From Paragordius varius (lineage: Eukaryota; Nematomorpha): a stretch of 64,000 nucleotides of DNA. Both the position numbers and the translations under genes were made by a program. Under the pieces are notes generated by a model. That model ran no database searches and was not told where the DNA came from. It saw only the letters and a list, made by a program, of their open reading frames with translations. Of this stretch, positions 1 to 14,600 are shown one piece after another; position 1 is the stretch's first letter; every line of letters begins with the position of its first letter. The stretch covers positions 13,826,001-13,890,000 of the forward strand of contig OZ176051.1 of the NCBI GenBank assembly GCA_964247055.1. The letters are read 5' to 3'.

Positions 1-469
1 TAATAGATCTATTTTATTTACGTTTAACGGAACAATTGGTTTTCACCAATTGGCCATATGTGCGCAAATTTTAAATTTTTCGATATAAAGCAATGACCAC
101 GAAGCAACTTTCTCTAGTAATAAAGACAAAATGAAAAAGACTTAGATATATAGATATATATATATATATATTCCTTATTTTTTATCAACTTATCGTTTTG
201 CGTGGTATAATGTAAATTTTTAACACTCACTTTAAGCATTTCTTCAACAAAAAATCTAAATTTTATCACGTTGCGATATCTCATTGTTCCCATCATATTA
301 AAAATAAATTATACCCTTTACACCTTTTTATATTAAATGAACTTTATAATGTATAAATAGCAGGCTGCTGAAATTTAATTAAAAGTTACAAAAAATAATA
401 TTTTATGGTATTGTCATATAATAATTTGGATATTTTATGGCCCTCAACTATGATAGGGCGGCGTTTAAT
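1..469. other. Region downstream of APEH, no gene seen
   Basis: A/T-rich sequence beyond the APEH stop codon, including a short (AT)n tract near 140-172. It would hold the APEH 3' untranslated region. I see no conserved coding segment, RNA gene or recognisable repeat here. Confidence 0.5.
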
Positions 470-929
470 TTAACATTTTTTGTTGTTTTTAAACCATTCA
501 ATCATATTCATAAAACAATCATAATCCACTTTTGGCTCCTCCAATCGATGACCTGAAGGATAGATAAGGGCCCTAGAATAAATAATAGATATTATTTAAA
601 TTTTATAGTAGTGAAGATTTTAATTTAACAATCATACTAAATTCCATTGCCTATTTTTCCGTACATTTATATAAAAAACTATTTTTATAAAAAAAGTATT
701 GAACAACATTTACCCTATAGTATATAAATTATATAATATATTGTAATGTTTAATTCGAAATTGTTCATTATTATTTTTAAAAGAGTAGTAAGTTAACAAC
801 CTAAAAATATCGAAATAATCAATGGTTTTAAAATTTTAAATTTTGACAATAACACAGCTAAAACACACCACCGCTCTACAATAGCGATAATTAAAAAATA
901 TTTCCTAATATCTAAATATATTCACAAGT

Positions 930-960
<31 letters not shown>

Positions 961-3900
961 CGAAATGATTGAAAAATGGTATCTGCACCTTTGGACAAAT
1001 ATAAAACACCGTTTTATAAAGCTTATTAATGATAAAATTTTTAATAATTATTAAGATTCATATCGATGTAAGTAGTTCGTAAATCCACATAGGCTTCACC
1101 ACATAAAACTATGCTTGATCAATATCATAATGTTAAATAATAATTAAAAAATTTTGTTTAGTTTAATTAAAAGTTATTTCGTTTACCTGAATAAGGTTAA
1201 TCCCTATCATCAATGAGAGACCGATTATACAAAATAAAAGTATAATAAAATATTTTAAAACTAATAACCATGTCAACTAATTATTTAATTATTTTAAGTA
1301 GTTTTTTTCAGAATAAAAATATACATTATTGATCTAATTAGTTAGCTATATTAAAAAATGTCTTAATATAACTTTTATGATTTTTTTTCACAACAACCTA
1401 TAAAAACGATTTTAGCGAAGATACTTACTCTACCCAATGCTATTAGATTCCGATTTTTGAGCTTTGAGATTTGTAATAAACTCTCAATGGTAAACATTAA
1501 ATTTCACAATGTGTTCTATCCACTTTTAGACTCAGTAAAAAATGAAATTATACTACGGACAAAAGATAAAAATAGTAAGACAAAAAGACGACCCCATACT
1601 TTTATAAACCTTAATCTTTCCCATATAAATATTACCATTGTAAAATATATGATTGATTGTGTTACTAATATACATATTTTTGCCATATTTTACATTTTAA
1701 AAGAATTCATGTTTAATAAAGAGCGTCGTTATATCATAGAAAAATTATTTGTCTTTATGTTTTTTGTCATTCCGTATATAATTCCCATTCTTACTGTAAT
1801 CTAATTCGATTTGGATTTCATTAAAAAGATAATTTTACTTTGTGGGTATTTTAGTTTCTTTAAGCTTTCGATAAAGACGAATGGATTGAGAAAGGGGAAC
1901 TCGAACATCCCTATCACCCAACAGAAAAAGGATTGGACTTTTAATCTAAGAACGATGTAAAAAAAAATGTACAAAAAAAACTAAGAATAATTTTATTTAT
2001 TTCATAATTTAACTCAATAAAAATAAAATCATTTCAAATCATTGAAAAGACTTTACCAACCTTATGCGCATACGTTATGGGAGATTTTGCCAACATAGAC
2101 GTAAAACCAGCTATCATACTTTTTTGATCGTTATCGAACGTTTCATCAATGCCACATTCAACACAACACCTATCGGTATATAAAGCTATACAAGAATTAA
2201 TTGCCTATATATAAATATCATTTACAGTTCAAATTAACCCTTGAACAATTCAAAATTATCCTTAAACAATTGAAATACACCCTTAAAAAATACAAATTCC
2301 CCCTTAAAAATTCACCCTTGAACAATTCAAATTCCCCCTTGAACAATTCAAATTCACACTTGAACAATTCAAATTAACCCTTAAACAATTCAAATACACC
2401 CTTAAACAATTCAAATACACCCTTAAACAATTCAAATCACCCTTCGAAACAATTTATATTCACCCTTGAACAATTCAAATTTTCCCCAAACAATTCAAAT
2501 TTACCCTTAAACAATTTAAACCAAATTTATCCTAAAAGAAATTATGTGTTTTTTAAGATTAAAAATTACCTATATATTTTTATATTTTCAAAAAATAAAA
2601 TTACGTTCAAAATCAATATTAAACTGAAGAAATAATAAACTATGCCATAAGAATATATTTCCTATTAATTATATGATTTATGTTAGCCCAAAAACACATA
2701 ATTTATTTTTGGGATAAATTTGAATTGTAAATGATATATATATATCCTAATTTTTTTAAAAAATATGATAATAAAAGTTAAAAATAATTTTTGACTATAA
2801 CTAAGAATGTTACGCATTAATATGTGAAAACTTGTTTCTGTAGCCCGCAAGGATAAATAGCAAAATTAATGGTCTTGGGTTTCCAGTTTATTTTTTAATG
2901 ATATTTTATGGTATAAAAACAATATGAATTTGGCACACGTATGAATTTTTAATTATTAACAAATAAAATATTTATAAATCGAACTTATATTTCAATCAGG
3001 TTAGCATGATCTTGATCAAAGTGATAAAAATAAAAACGAACTACTATATATACAAATAAAAAGCAATCATAGGATTAATTAAAAATTCTTGAAAAAGACC
3101 AGTAAATATAATTAAGTGAAATGGATTGTTCAGTTGTGAATATTATTGATTAATAAAAATTGATTTGTATTGTTATTGTGCTAAAAAGTCCATATTCATG
3201 ATAGATTGTATCCATCAGCTCTGTTAAGTAGAGCATTATTCTTTTTAATTTCAATTCTTTCTAAAATTAATCTTTTAAAAGAGTTGTTAATATTGTGTAA
3301 TACCTCGGTTTTAATTATTTGGTGACCTTCGTTGCAGACGTGTTCTGCTAAGCCAGAATTAAGTTTGTTGTGCTTGATATACTGTGTTGATGTTCTTTTA
3401 ATCTAAAATTGATGGATCTGCTTGTCTCGCCTACGTAAACTTTAGTGCAAGAACAAGTAGCCTTATATATCCCAGGTAATTTGTTCGAGGTATATAATCT
3501 TTAACTTTTGTAAAATTTATTAGTTTTTTTAAAAGGTGTGTATAGTGATCGCAAATTAATATTTTTAAGATTTTGCCAATTTTTTGGGTAACAGTTTGAA
3601 TGTAAGGTAAAATCTGACTGTCGCCACAAATGTATTATCATTTTTACGTGTTATTTTATTATCCAAAAGATCTTTTGAGTAACCATTAAATTCTAATCAT
3701 TTTTTAAGTCTATTGATTTTAGAGTTGAGTGAGGTTCAATCACATATATTGTAAGCTCGTTTTATTAATGTGTTATTTGTTGAATGTTGGGGTGGATAGT
3801 GTTGAAATCTTTATCTCCTCAGCATTCCTCCCTTCAATCTGGTTCAAATATGTTGATGACATTGGAACCAACAAGTTATATGTGAATTTGTAGATTTTAT

Positions 3901-6900
3901 ACTAAAATAAAATTGACTATGGATTATAAATCTACCTTTATTAGTTTTCTTCACTAGTAAGTATATTCAATGGAAAAATCAACCATACCGTCTTTAGAAA
4001 ACCCACATATACCAATCTCTCTACCTAAACGCATATTCACATCACTATCCACCCCAAAAACATTCAGTAGTTAACATATAATAAAACGAGCTTACAATAT
4101 ATGTGATCCAACCTTACTCAACTTTGAAATCAATAGACTTAAAAATTCATTTGAACTTAATGGTTACTCAAAAGATCTTTTTGATAAAATCTATATATTT
4201 GTAAAAATGGAAAGTGGTGGCTTTTTGATTTTTCCGGAAAACCGGTAGACCCATTCAAGTCCAAATATCGAAAAATATAATCATTAAGGAATGCTCCGAC
4301 AAGTTTCGCCTTTTTTTAAAATTAGGCCCCCAGTTCGGGCCACCCCAAAAAAAACGAGTGTTTTTTTGAAAAAAAAGTCCACAAAAATCGTGTCTTTGAG
4401 AGAATTTTCTAAAAAACTTGTTGGGCCATTTGATTTCAAATAAGATTTTTATTCTTTTTGTCAATTGCGCCGAACATAGTCGGCTTGCTTTTCAATTTAG
4501 GCCCTCTTTTTACCCGCTCCCCCGTAAAATGCCACTTTCAAAAAAAATTAAGTCCACAAAAATATTTTTTGAATCTATTTTTCGCCCAAAGTAAGAGACC
4601 GTAAATTTATTAAGGGTTCCACGTATTCCCTGTTAAAAGGCAAAATTTTTAGTCAAGCGTTTCTTTAATGATAGCTGCTGGGTAAGGAGATCGCTAAAAA
4701 CAACCCCATCGTATCAAAATAGCGTGCCTTTGGGGCTGAATTTCAGACAACCTATCAGGCCATATCAGTCCAATAACTGTCTTAAAGTTTTACCCGTAAC
4801 AAGGCAAAAATTTTGATCGTGCGGTTTTTTTAGCCGTTAATTAGGCCACGCCCTGAAAAATGCGCCGCCATATAATCATTTTTTAAGAGGCAATTTTTCC
4901 AAAAACTAATGAGAGAATATGAAATCAATCATGATTCCAGGTATTCTCGGTAAAAAGGCAAAAATTTAATCAAGCGCTTTTTGTATCAGCCTCTAACTGC
5001 GCCACTATATAGAAATAACGTTGTTTTGGAACTATTTTAAAGAAATTATGCCATATGAGCTCATTTAAAGTTCGAAATATTACCCGTAACTAGGTAAAGA
5101 TTAAGGTCAGGCCTTTTTTTATTAGCCGTTAATTTGGGGGCTTTATGACCCAAAAATAAGCCATCATAAAACGATTATTTAGTGTTGAGGTATTTTTTCG
5201 AATAATCCATGAGACGATGGTCTCAAAGATGATTCCAAATATGTTCCCTATAAATGCAAAAAATTTAACTTAGCCCTTTTTCCATATAAGCCTATGGGCA
5301 GGGGTCTACTGGTTTAAAACTGAGACGCCATACAAAAATGGCATGGCTTGGGAGCTAATTTTCAAAAAACTTAAGAAGCCATAAGAGTTCAATAAAGGCT
5401 TTTAATATTACCCATAAATAGGTAAAAATTAAAGTACAGCGGTTTTTTCCGTTAGCTGTCAATTTGGGGCCTTTACACCAGTAAACAATATATTAGTATG
5501 AATGCACCATTTGAAAAATCCTATGAGATCATAGCTATTAAATAATGTTTTGAAATAATCCACATATATGAATTTATTGTCCCTTTTTTCTAATAGCGCC
5601 CCCCCCCTTCCCCCCAGAAGTCCAACGCTAGTACATAATAAAATAACACGTAAAAATGATAAACATTTGTGACGACAGCCATTTTACCTTATATTCAAAA
5701 TGTTATTCCAAAAATTGGCAAAATCTTATGGTGATGGATAATATTAGGACTCCAGATTCGGAGTTTTGTGTCCACGAAGTAATTCCCCCCATAAATTACG
5801 ATCTTTACATTCTTCTGTGAAAATCCTACGTTGATTTAAGTCTATTTTTATATTATCATCATAAGAAAAGAGTGGTCGCCCCTTTCTTTTGCCATCAACA
5901 TTCTTTGAGTATGACCGTAGAAACGCAATCTATTAGTTTGGATGAATCGATTTTATCGGTTTTTTTAAAGAAAGTTGGTATTTCTGGTGTACGAAAGCAG
6001 CTTTTGAGTATTCGGTTCTCACTCATTAGGAGTTTTGTTTGATTAGTTTTGTTTAATGCCCAAGTTTTAGAACCATAGGTAAGAGCTGGTCTTATTGCTT
6101 TGTAAAGATACCATTTATTATTATTGTTAACATTTTTGTTTGGAGAAGATATTTTAGCTGATTAAATTTTATCCAACCTTGTTGTATTCTTTTTTTAATA
6201 GCCTTTTGTAGGTTGGCCTGAGATGATATTACATCTCCTAGGTAAACAAAAGAGTCTACCAATTCGATATTATGACCATCAATGTTAAGTAAGTTTAGTG
6301 GATTAAAATTATTATTACTGGGGTTCAAACAATTTAAATATTTAAAATTTATTGCATTTGTTAATTTGCCTTTTGTGTTAGAGCACTTTTTGTGTACCCA
6401 TATTTGATATGATATGCATTTAATGGAATTCGAACAAACTTCCTTCCTGCAAATGGAGCTGGGGTATCTGGGTTTTTTATATAAAAATACTACAACCAAC
6501 ATAAACCAATATCGGCAATACAAGCAACTTCCCAACCAACGCTGGACTACATCAAGGTTCAGTCCTAAGCCCAATCCTTTTTATTACTATAATGGATGCG
6601 GAAGACACAAGAACTGAGTGCCCCCCTTGGGAAATGTTATTCGCCGACGACCTCGTGATAACGACACCATCATGGGGTCAACTGGTAAATAACTATTACC
6701 AAGTGAAAAAGATGCCTAGAGCAAAATCTTAAATAAATTTAATATTCGGTAAGTATAGACACCTTTTAAAAAAAATTAAAGATCCTATTCCCCGAGACAA
6801 ATTACCCGGGATATATAAAGTTACTTGCTCTTGCAATGACGTTTCGGCGAGACAAGCAAATCCATCAATTTTAGATTAAGAGAACATCAACACAGTATAT

Positions 6901-8650
6901 CAAGCACAACAAACCTAATTCGGCCTAGCAGAACAGGTCTGCAACGAAGGTCACCAAATAATTAAAACCGAGGTATTACACAATATTAACAACCCCTTCA
7001 AAAGATTAATTTTAGAAGCAATTGAAATTAAAAAGAATAATGCTTTACTTAACAGAGCTGATGGATACAATCTATCATCAATATAAACTTATGTTCTATA
7101 GCACAATAACAACACAAATAATTTTATTATTTAATAATATTCACAACTTCGAACAATCCATTACACCCACTTAATTACATTTACTGGTTTTTTCAAGAAT
7201 TTTATTAATCATTTAATTGCTTTTTAATTGTATATATAGTAGTTCATTTTCATTACTATGATCATGATCATGCTAACATGATCGAAATATAAGTTCTATT
7301 AATAAATATTTTATTTGTTAATAATTAAAATTCATACGTGTGCCAAACTCATAATGTTTTAATATTATTATGAATCTCACGGATGGAATCACTAAATTTT
7401 GATATTTTATGGTATTTTACCTTAACTGAGTCTAAAATCAAAAATATACATTCAAGAGTTGTTAAATGTTTCCGGCAACTGATACCGATTAAAATGGAAA
7501 AAATTTAGAAACTTAAAGGACAGTTTTGATAAAGTGAATAGAGTGTCATTTCATATATATTTAATTACAGCTTCGATAATTAATATAGTATTAAAACCAA
7601 GATTAAAAATTATAATCGCCAAATAAAATTCCACTTTTTATTGGCAAAACAATTTTATAATCATCATTTACAAGTACTATTATCAGGGTTAATTTGTTTA
7701 AATATATTAATTAAATTATAATGAAAAAACTCTAGTGGTAAAGATTACATCTTATCAAAATAAAATTCAAAAACAACTGGTAAAAGTTATGATAAAAAAT
7801 ATTATTCAATTTACTCATAAATATACAGTTTAGAGTCTCTTTTTTCCTTTTTTATTAAAGGGTAAGGACTTAAATTTGTATACGGACATGTGATTAAAAA
7901 GCTTATTCTGTAGTTTAAAACATCAAGTAGTGGTATATTATTATATATATATATATTTAGTAAAAAATAAATTTATGCGGACAAAACGTAAAAATATAAA
8001 GATAAATATCTCTTTCAAAAAGACAATGAAACTTTTTAAATTTTGATTTTAAATGTAGCTACCTCATTGTTTCAGAATGAAATTATGAAATAAAGATGTA
8101 TATTAGTAGCACAATCAATTATATATATAGTTAACAAATGTAATTAAATTATAAATATGAGAAAAATTATAGTTTGAAAAAGTATAATGGTTGTCCAAAT
8201 TTTAAAAAAAAGATATTAATCTTTATATATTTTTCCGTTTTGTCCGTATAATTAAATTTCTATTGTAAAATAAAAATTGAAAAACCATTCAGGTATATCA
8301 GATGTCGCCCAGAGAAGTGGGATATCTATGACAGGATTGCGACAACATATGGCTTCATAGAAATCCTAGAAAAATAGTACGTACGTACCTGATTAAATCA
8401 TAAATTTTTTAATATCACATAGTGTATGATTTGACTATATTTTTTTGCCTTTAAAAATTATTTATACAAATAAAAGGGCATAAAACTAACTGTTTTTATT
8501 TTTTCCCATTTAAATTTAACAAACCAAACCAAAAATAACATTTCAAACCATATTTTGCCATTTGGAATTTTGATTGAATGATTGATTGATACTTATGGTT
8601 AAATAGAACAAAAAAAAGCTAATTATTTAGGTCGAAATAAAAAAGAATTG

Positions 8651-8684
<34 letters not shown>

Positions 8685-11600
8685 GAAAAAACTGGATATT
8701 GCGCAGCTAACATGCAGACAATATAGCCACCATGAGAACCTCCGTAAGCGTAAACCTTCGTTTTTTCAGTTATTTTACATTTTTCTTCACTCTTCATATA
8801 ATGTTTGACGGTATTCTATAAGAATAAAGAAAATAGTTTTAGATAAATAGGTAGGTAGGTAGATAATAATTTTTAAAAACAAAAGTAAGAGTGTAACACA
8901 AAAAAGGGTAAAAAAATTAATGATAAATAAATGAAAAATTTATATATATATATACATGGACATTTTGAACGTCCAAATTTCCAATTTTTCCATGCAAAGC
9001 ATGTATATATGCATCACCGTATCCACTTGAGCCAACATAATTAACTAAAAATATATTTTATTTAAATATAAATTTTTTTGTAAAAAACGTAAGTTTTTAA
9101 AAAATTTGGAAATACTAGGTATATATGTATAAAACTATAAATTAAATTATGAGGTGCTCTACTATAGAATTGGACTATTTGAGGGTTAGTGCCATACAAA
9201 ACATTTAAGGCTAAAATCTAACAAAAGCCGTCAATTTTTTTGAAAAATGGTATATAAATGTGGATCGAAAACATTTCTTTTGGGATAATTTCATTTTTTA
9301 AAAGATAAGTAAATAAGTATATAATTATATACGTTTAAAAAATTGGTCATTTCAATTTCGATTGGTTAAAAAATCAGGCCCCCCAAAAAAGAAAAATTCA
9401 ACAAAAGTTACCCAAGAGTACAGTGTAATTAAGTAGAGCGAGAGCTGTGACCTGTGGCATCCAGCTAATGTTAAAAACAGCATGAGGGCCCCCATGAGGC
9501 ATAACTATAATACCATTCTCATCTATCGTACAATTTTTCTATATAGATATATATGGCATTTTATTATATAATTTGTCTTTACAATGAATTGTAAATTTCA
9601 AGGGAAAATGTAAGAGTTTTTTAGGGATATAGGTGATACGTATATATGGTTAAAAATAATACCTACAAAATAAAAACGGTTAAATTTTTGACTATATTTA
9701 AATGAAAAGAAGAGCATTGCTTTGGCATAGCAAAAAACATCAAACCTTTCACATTTATAAGGTGTAACGAAGCCCTTGTACATACATATATCAATTTATT
9801 GTAAGATAGAAAATTGTTTTACCCTAAAAGTGTGTTACAGTAAGATTAATAGTTATTACCACGAAAAACTAATAAATATCCAAATGAAAAAAATAATTAG
9901 CACATAGTTTAAATGATATATAATAAATACATTATAAGACCCTGGATGCAGGCTTTCTGTTTCTATTAACAAATTTAAAACATTTTTTAACCATGTGCTA
10001 ATCATATTTTCATTTGAATATTCATTTGTTTTTTGTGATAATCATTTATAATTCTTACTGTAAATTTCGTTCAGGCAAATTCTTTTTTGTTAACTACCTT
10101 ATTTCTCACAACAATGCTATCCATTTGTAAGGATTTTGGGTTATTTAGATGGCCCTTATGTATTGGTTCATCCATAGACTCTGCATTTAAAGTGCAAATT
10201 TCCCATTCGATTTGTTCAAAAACGTTATTCACCGTTTGTTGGGGGCCATGTCTTAAAGATACCCAATTTAAAGGGTAATTAATAGTGGTTTGATTAGGTA
10301 GTGTAAGGTTATTAGATTCTTTTACCCATACATCCTGTATGAGCTTGGTATTTATGTGTGCAATCATCTATGTTTTGTTATTATATATAAAACATTTAAG
10401 CTGGTTATATACAGTAAACGGATAAAACGTAAAAGCATAAAAACAAATATTTTTTCTAATATCCAACCATACTTTTTAAATATAGAATACATTAATATAA
10501 CACATTGTTAAGGCAATGTGCGAAATAGAGATTTATAATACTAACACAATCAATTCTATACTATTGTAACAAAGTATCGCTTATATGAAAACATTAAGGT
10601 TTTAGAAAGTATGGTTGTCTTTTGGAAAAAAAATATTTGTCTGCATATTTTTACGTTCTGTTCGTATACGTATAATTTCAATTTTTACTGTAAGTGTTTC
10701 AATAATTAGTAAAGCGTCCAAAATGCAAAAATCAGATATTTATGAATCAACACTTGATCTTAATTTTGTAATATGAGAGTTTTTTTGGTTTTTTTTATAA
10801 TTTTGTATATATCATTCCCCCCGTTCGGTATATATGAGATGAAACAAACCAAAAAACATTCCAAAACTTAAATTTTATACATTATAAAGTTTACACATTT
10901 AACATTTAAAGTTTAAAATTTTGCCATCATCAATTTAACTTGAAAAGGGTCAAAAAGTTAGCGAGCGAAAACTCAATGACGATTTAAAAATATCTAATGT
11001 GCTACTATTTCATACACCATATATAAATTTTTAAGTTCTAATGATTACCAATTGCATTGGACAAGCAAAGTTGGAATATGAAGCTAAAACATAGTTATTT
11101 TTGTAATCTAACAAGGTCCAAGAACCATTTTCTAAAATGTAATAGATATGTAAAATAAAGATGTTATGGAATGTAAAGGATGAAAAAAAGGATTAAACTA
11201 TGTGAGAGGTTAAGAATAAGCAATGAATGAAATGTTTCAAACGAATTTGAAGGTTTTTAGTTTAATTTACAAAGCGTGAAAAAACCTTCAAAAATAAGGT
11301 TAAAAAGTTTTTAAGTATCAAGTAATTTAAGAGATCGTTATTTTTAAAGTAATTTAATAATATTTTAGTTTTATTAGTGGTTTTTATATACACCATTTAC
11401 AGGTCAAAATCACCCTTAAAATTAAATTTCACCCTTAAATAAATTATGTGTTTATTTAATATTAAAAATTACCTTTTTTATTTTTATAATATAAAATTCT
11501 GTTTAAAATTAATAAAATGTTGAAAAAATAATAAAATATTCCGTAAAAATATATTTCATATAAATGATGAGTTATATAAGCCCGAAAACACAAAATTTAT

Positions 11601-14600
11601 TTTTAGGGTGAATCTGAATTGTAAATGGTATATATATATAATGTACCATTTCCCAGTCTAAACAACATTTATGTTAATTGAAATGTTTTCCCAGTATATA
11701 AAACATTTTTACAAGCAATCGAAACGGTATAAACTATGTCAAAAACACAATAGTAATATCAAAAAATTGAGCTCAGAAACCAAATACTACTTATTGAGCC
11801 TTTGAAAGATTTTAAAGGGTGGGGGTTGGAATTCGACACTCAAAAAATGTAAGCTAACTTACTTGGTGTAAAAATGATGTTTATCGCTTTCATTTGAGGT
11901 ATCGTTGTAGGTTGACAATCCTCATTATTACATTTGCAACATAAAACGCCCATAATTGTTTTGTGAGGACCCTGGTTTGTGGAAAAAAGTATTGTCAAAT
12001 ATTCTTTTCCATTGTTAGTAGATGTAGTAATTATTCCAGGAAATTTATAGGGTTCATTAAATTCTTCCATATTATAAATGCCGTAAAATGTGATGTTGGT
12101 AATGGTGTGGGGCATATTATAATATAAATTCATAGGTGACCAATCTACAATGATATGGCTAAAAATAAATGTAAGCTAATGTAATTCAATGTATATAGCA
12201 TAAATTTAATTTATATATATACTTGCGTAAATCTCGTGCTGCTACGAAGCCCGAGAAAGTCCTTCTGACTTCCTGGGGGGGGGGGGGGGGGGGGGGCTTG
12301 CTATTTGAAAAAAGGGACAATAAAATGATCCATATATGTGAATTATTTCGAACATTTTTTAATAGCTATGATCTCATAGGAATTACATACAAATATATTG
12401 TTTACTTGGGCGAAAAATCGAATCAAAAAATTATTTTTGTGGACTTTGTTTTTTGAAAAAATAGCATTTTACGGTGAGAGCAGGTAAAAAGAGGGCCTAA
12501 ATTAAAAAAGCGAGACTATGTTCGGCGAAATCGAAAATAAGTAAACAAAAATCATATTTGAATTGAATGGTCCAACACGTTCTCCGGAAAATTGTCTCAA
12601 AGACACGATTTTTGTGGACTTCTTTTTTCAAAAAAACCATTTTCCGCACGGGGTGGGCCCGAACTGGGGGCCTATTTCGAAAAAAGGGCGAAGCTATTGT
12701 CGGGGCATTCATTCATGATTATATTTTTTCTATATTTGGATTTGAATAGGTCGACCGGTTTTCCGGTACCAGATCACAAAGCCAGCATTATCCATTTTTA
12801 AAAATTATAGATATATATAAATGCTTTTTTGCCAAAAAAATGTAACAATTTTATTGAAATAGTACGGACGAGTAAACAGTTTTTAAACACCATTACAGAG
12901 TAAGTATATAAGTTTGATATTTATCATCACCAAATACCATATCTAACAAGGCGGTTTTTTTCTTATTAGCGTGCTTTTTGCTTAAGCTATGAGGAAATAT
13001 TTATTGTATGAGACTATATTGTACATTTACCAATACTATAATCTATATATTAGTAAAAAATTTGGGGTTTTCTATTTCAAACTGTCCTAAGGCCCAATAA
13101 TAAATTTATTATGTCCTATGGCCCAATAAAAAATTTATTAAAAAAATTATACGTTAATATAATTAAAACTAATTATATCCACCAAGGGCAGCTAAGCTTA
13201 ATTTCTAATCTTTGATGAGTAAATCTTGTGTTAAAAATTCAAATATTTTCTCAATACTATATACTTTGTTCCTTTGCAGATTATTCTCGACGCCTTATTT
13301 ACGTTATACTTAAATGGTGTATTTTGGCCTATTTTGTAAGAAATATTAAAAGTTAGCTAACTGAAAAGTACCTACTCCTGGCATTTGGTTATAAAGATAA
13401 AAGTTTTTCTGATTACTATCCTAAAATTGATTCTAAACAATTATTTATTTTATCTAATATAAAAATTACATAGAGGTGTGGTGCTGCCTGCTAGAAACCT
13501 CTGTATTTCAAAAGCGTTAAAAGCAATAAAGAATATTTTGTGTGTGTTAATATATATGTATCACCTTTAATGTTTAAGTTATACTATATATTCTTTGGTG
13601 TTAAACTATCGCATGCGAACTAAATTTAATTCAATATAGGAGCATTGCAGATGAATATTATGCCTTGTATTTTCTTAATGCATATTTTCTTGACTGAGTT
13701 CAGTCAAATGTGATAGGAAAAGGTCCTAATTAGATTTTATCTTACTCTAAATCTATCTGTTGTTTTAATATCACGGTTTTTCATGGGTATAATTTATATT
13801 AGAGAGTAGTGAATGGTACAGTGAATAATCCTATACAATAAATGTAAAAAAGTATAGTTAAAACATCAAATTCGATCAATACTTCAACTGAGCATTATTT
13901 AAAAAAACGAGCTTTTTTGAGTCATATCTTTAACACAAAAATTATTACGGAAAACAATAAATCATCACAAGAAAATGTTTCATACAGAAGAAAAGACCAG
14001 TTTACCACAGTCAGATATGGGTTAGGTAAACAATCAGATCAATCGAAACAACGGAACAACATTTAAACACAACCATTACACGACCATCACTAAATTATTT
14101 CATATATTTACAATTCCATTTATGTAACTTTGATCTGAGTATTATCTTTGATATTAATATCTAATTCAAATTTTTATAAAATTGTAAAAAAGATCTCCTA
14201 TATGATTCTTAAAGAATATTAACTTAAACTGTTCTAAAAATGATATCCAAAAATAATGATAACATTATAATATAAAACTATAAATTTCTTTGCATTTCTG
14301 TTAACGGGAGCACATTCAAATTAATATTGTCAACTTAAACATAACTTCATTTATTTTTAGAATTATATTCACAACATACAGTAAAAATTGAAATTATACA
14401 GACAAAACGTGAAAAATAAAGACAAAAATTTTTATCTAAAAGACAACCACACTTTTTAAAACCTAATGTTTTCCATATAAGCTACTTAGTTACAATTGTA
14501 AAATATATTGCTTGTGTTAGTATTATATATCTCTATTTCAAACTTTGCCATTTAAAACAATAAGTTTATATTGAAATAAATCAAGATGTAAAAGGTATGG

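Larger units (their letters stand above)
3831..7360 (+). mobile_element. Penelope-like retroelement, decayed, right copy in inverse orientation
   Basis: A YVDD reverse-transcriptase motif (FKYVDDIGTN) is visible near 3845. The GIY-YIG endonuclease segment lies near 6815-6880. The 3' part to about 7360 mirrors 2915-3500. A Helitron-like element (4190-5631) and a LINE fragment (5729-6720) are inserted within it. It is an old, multiply broken copy; exact ends are uncertain. Confidence 0.6.

Noticed and set aside
1060-1115. Minus-strand segment reading LCGEAYVDLR, first considered as the APEH catalytic-acid exon
   Set aside because: It lacks the expected acid motif and a donor. The segment at 1945-1839 reads GDRDVRVP with correct splice sites and phase.
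1457-1804. 115-codon open frame on the plus strand
   Set aside because: It covers a family A MITE almost end to end, and other copies do not keep the frame.
12223-12801. Several overlapping open frames on both strands
   Set aside because: They are translations of Helitron-like H2; the same sequence recurs at 4.2, 44.0, 47.9 and 48.5 kb without conserved protein.
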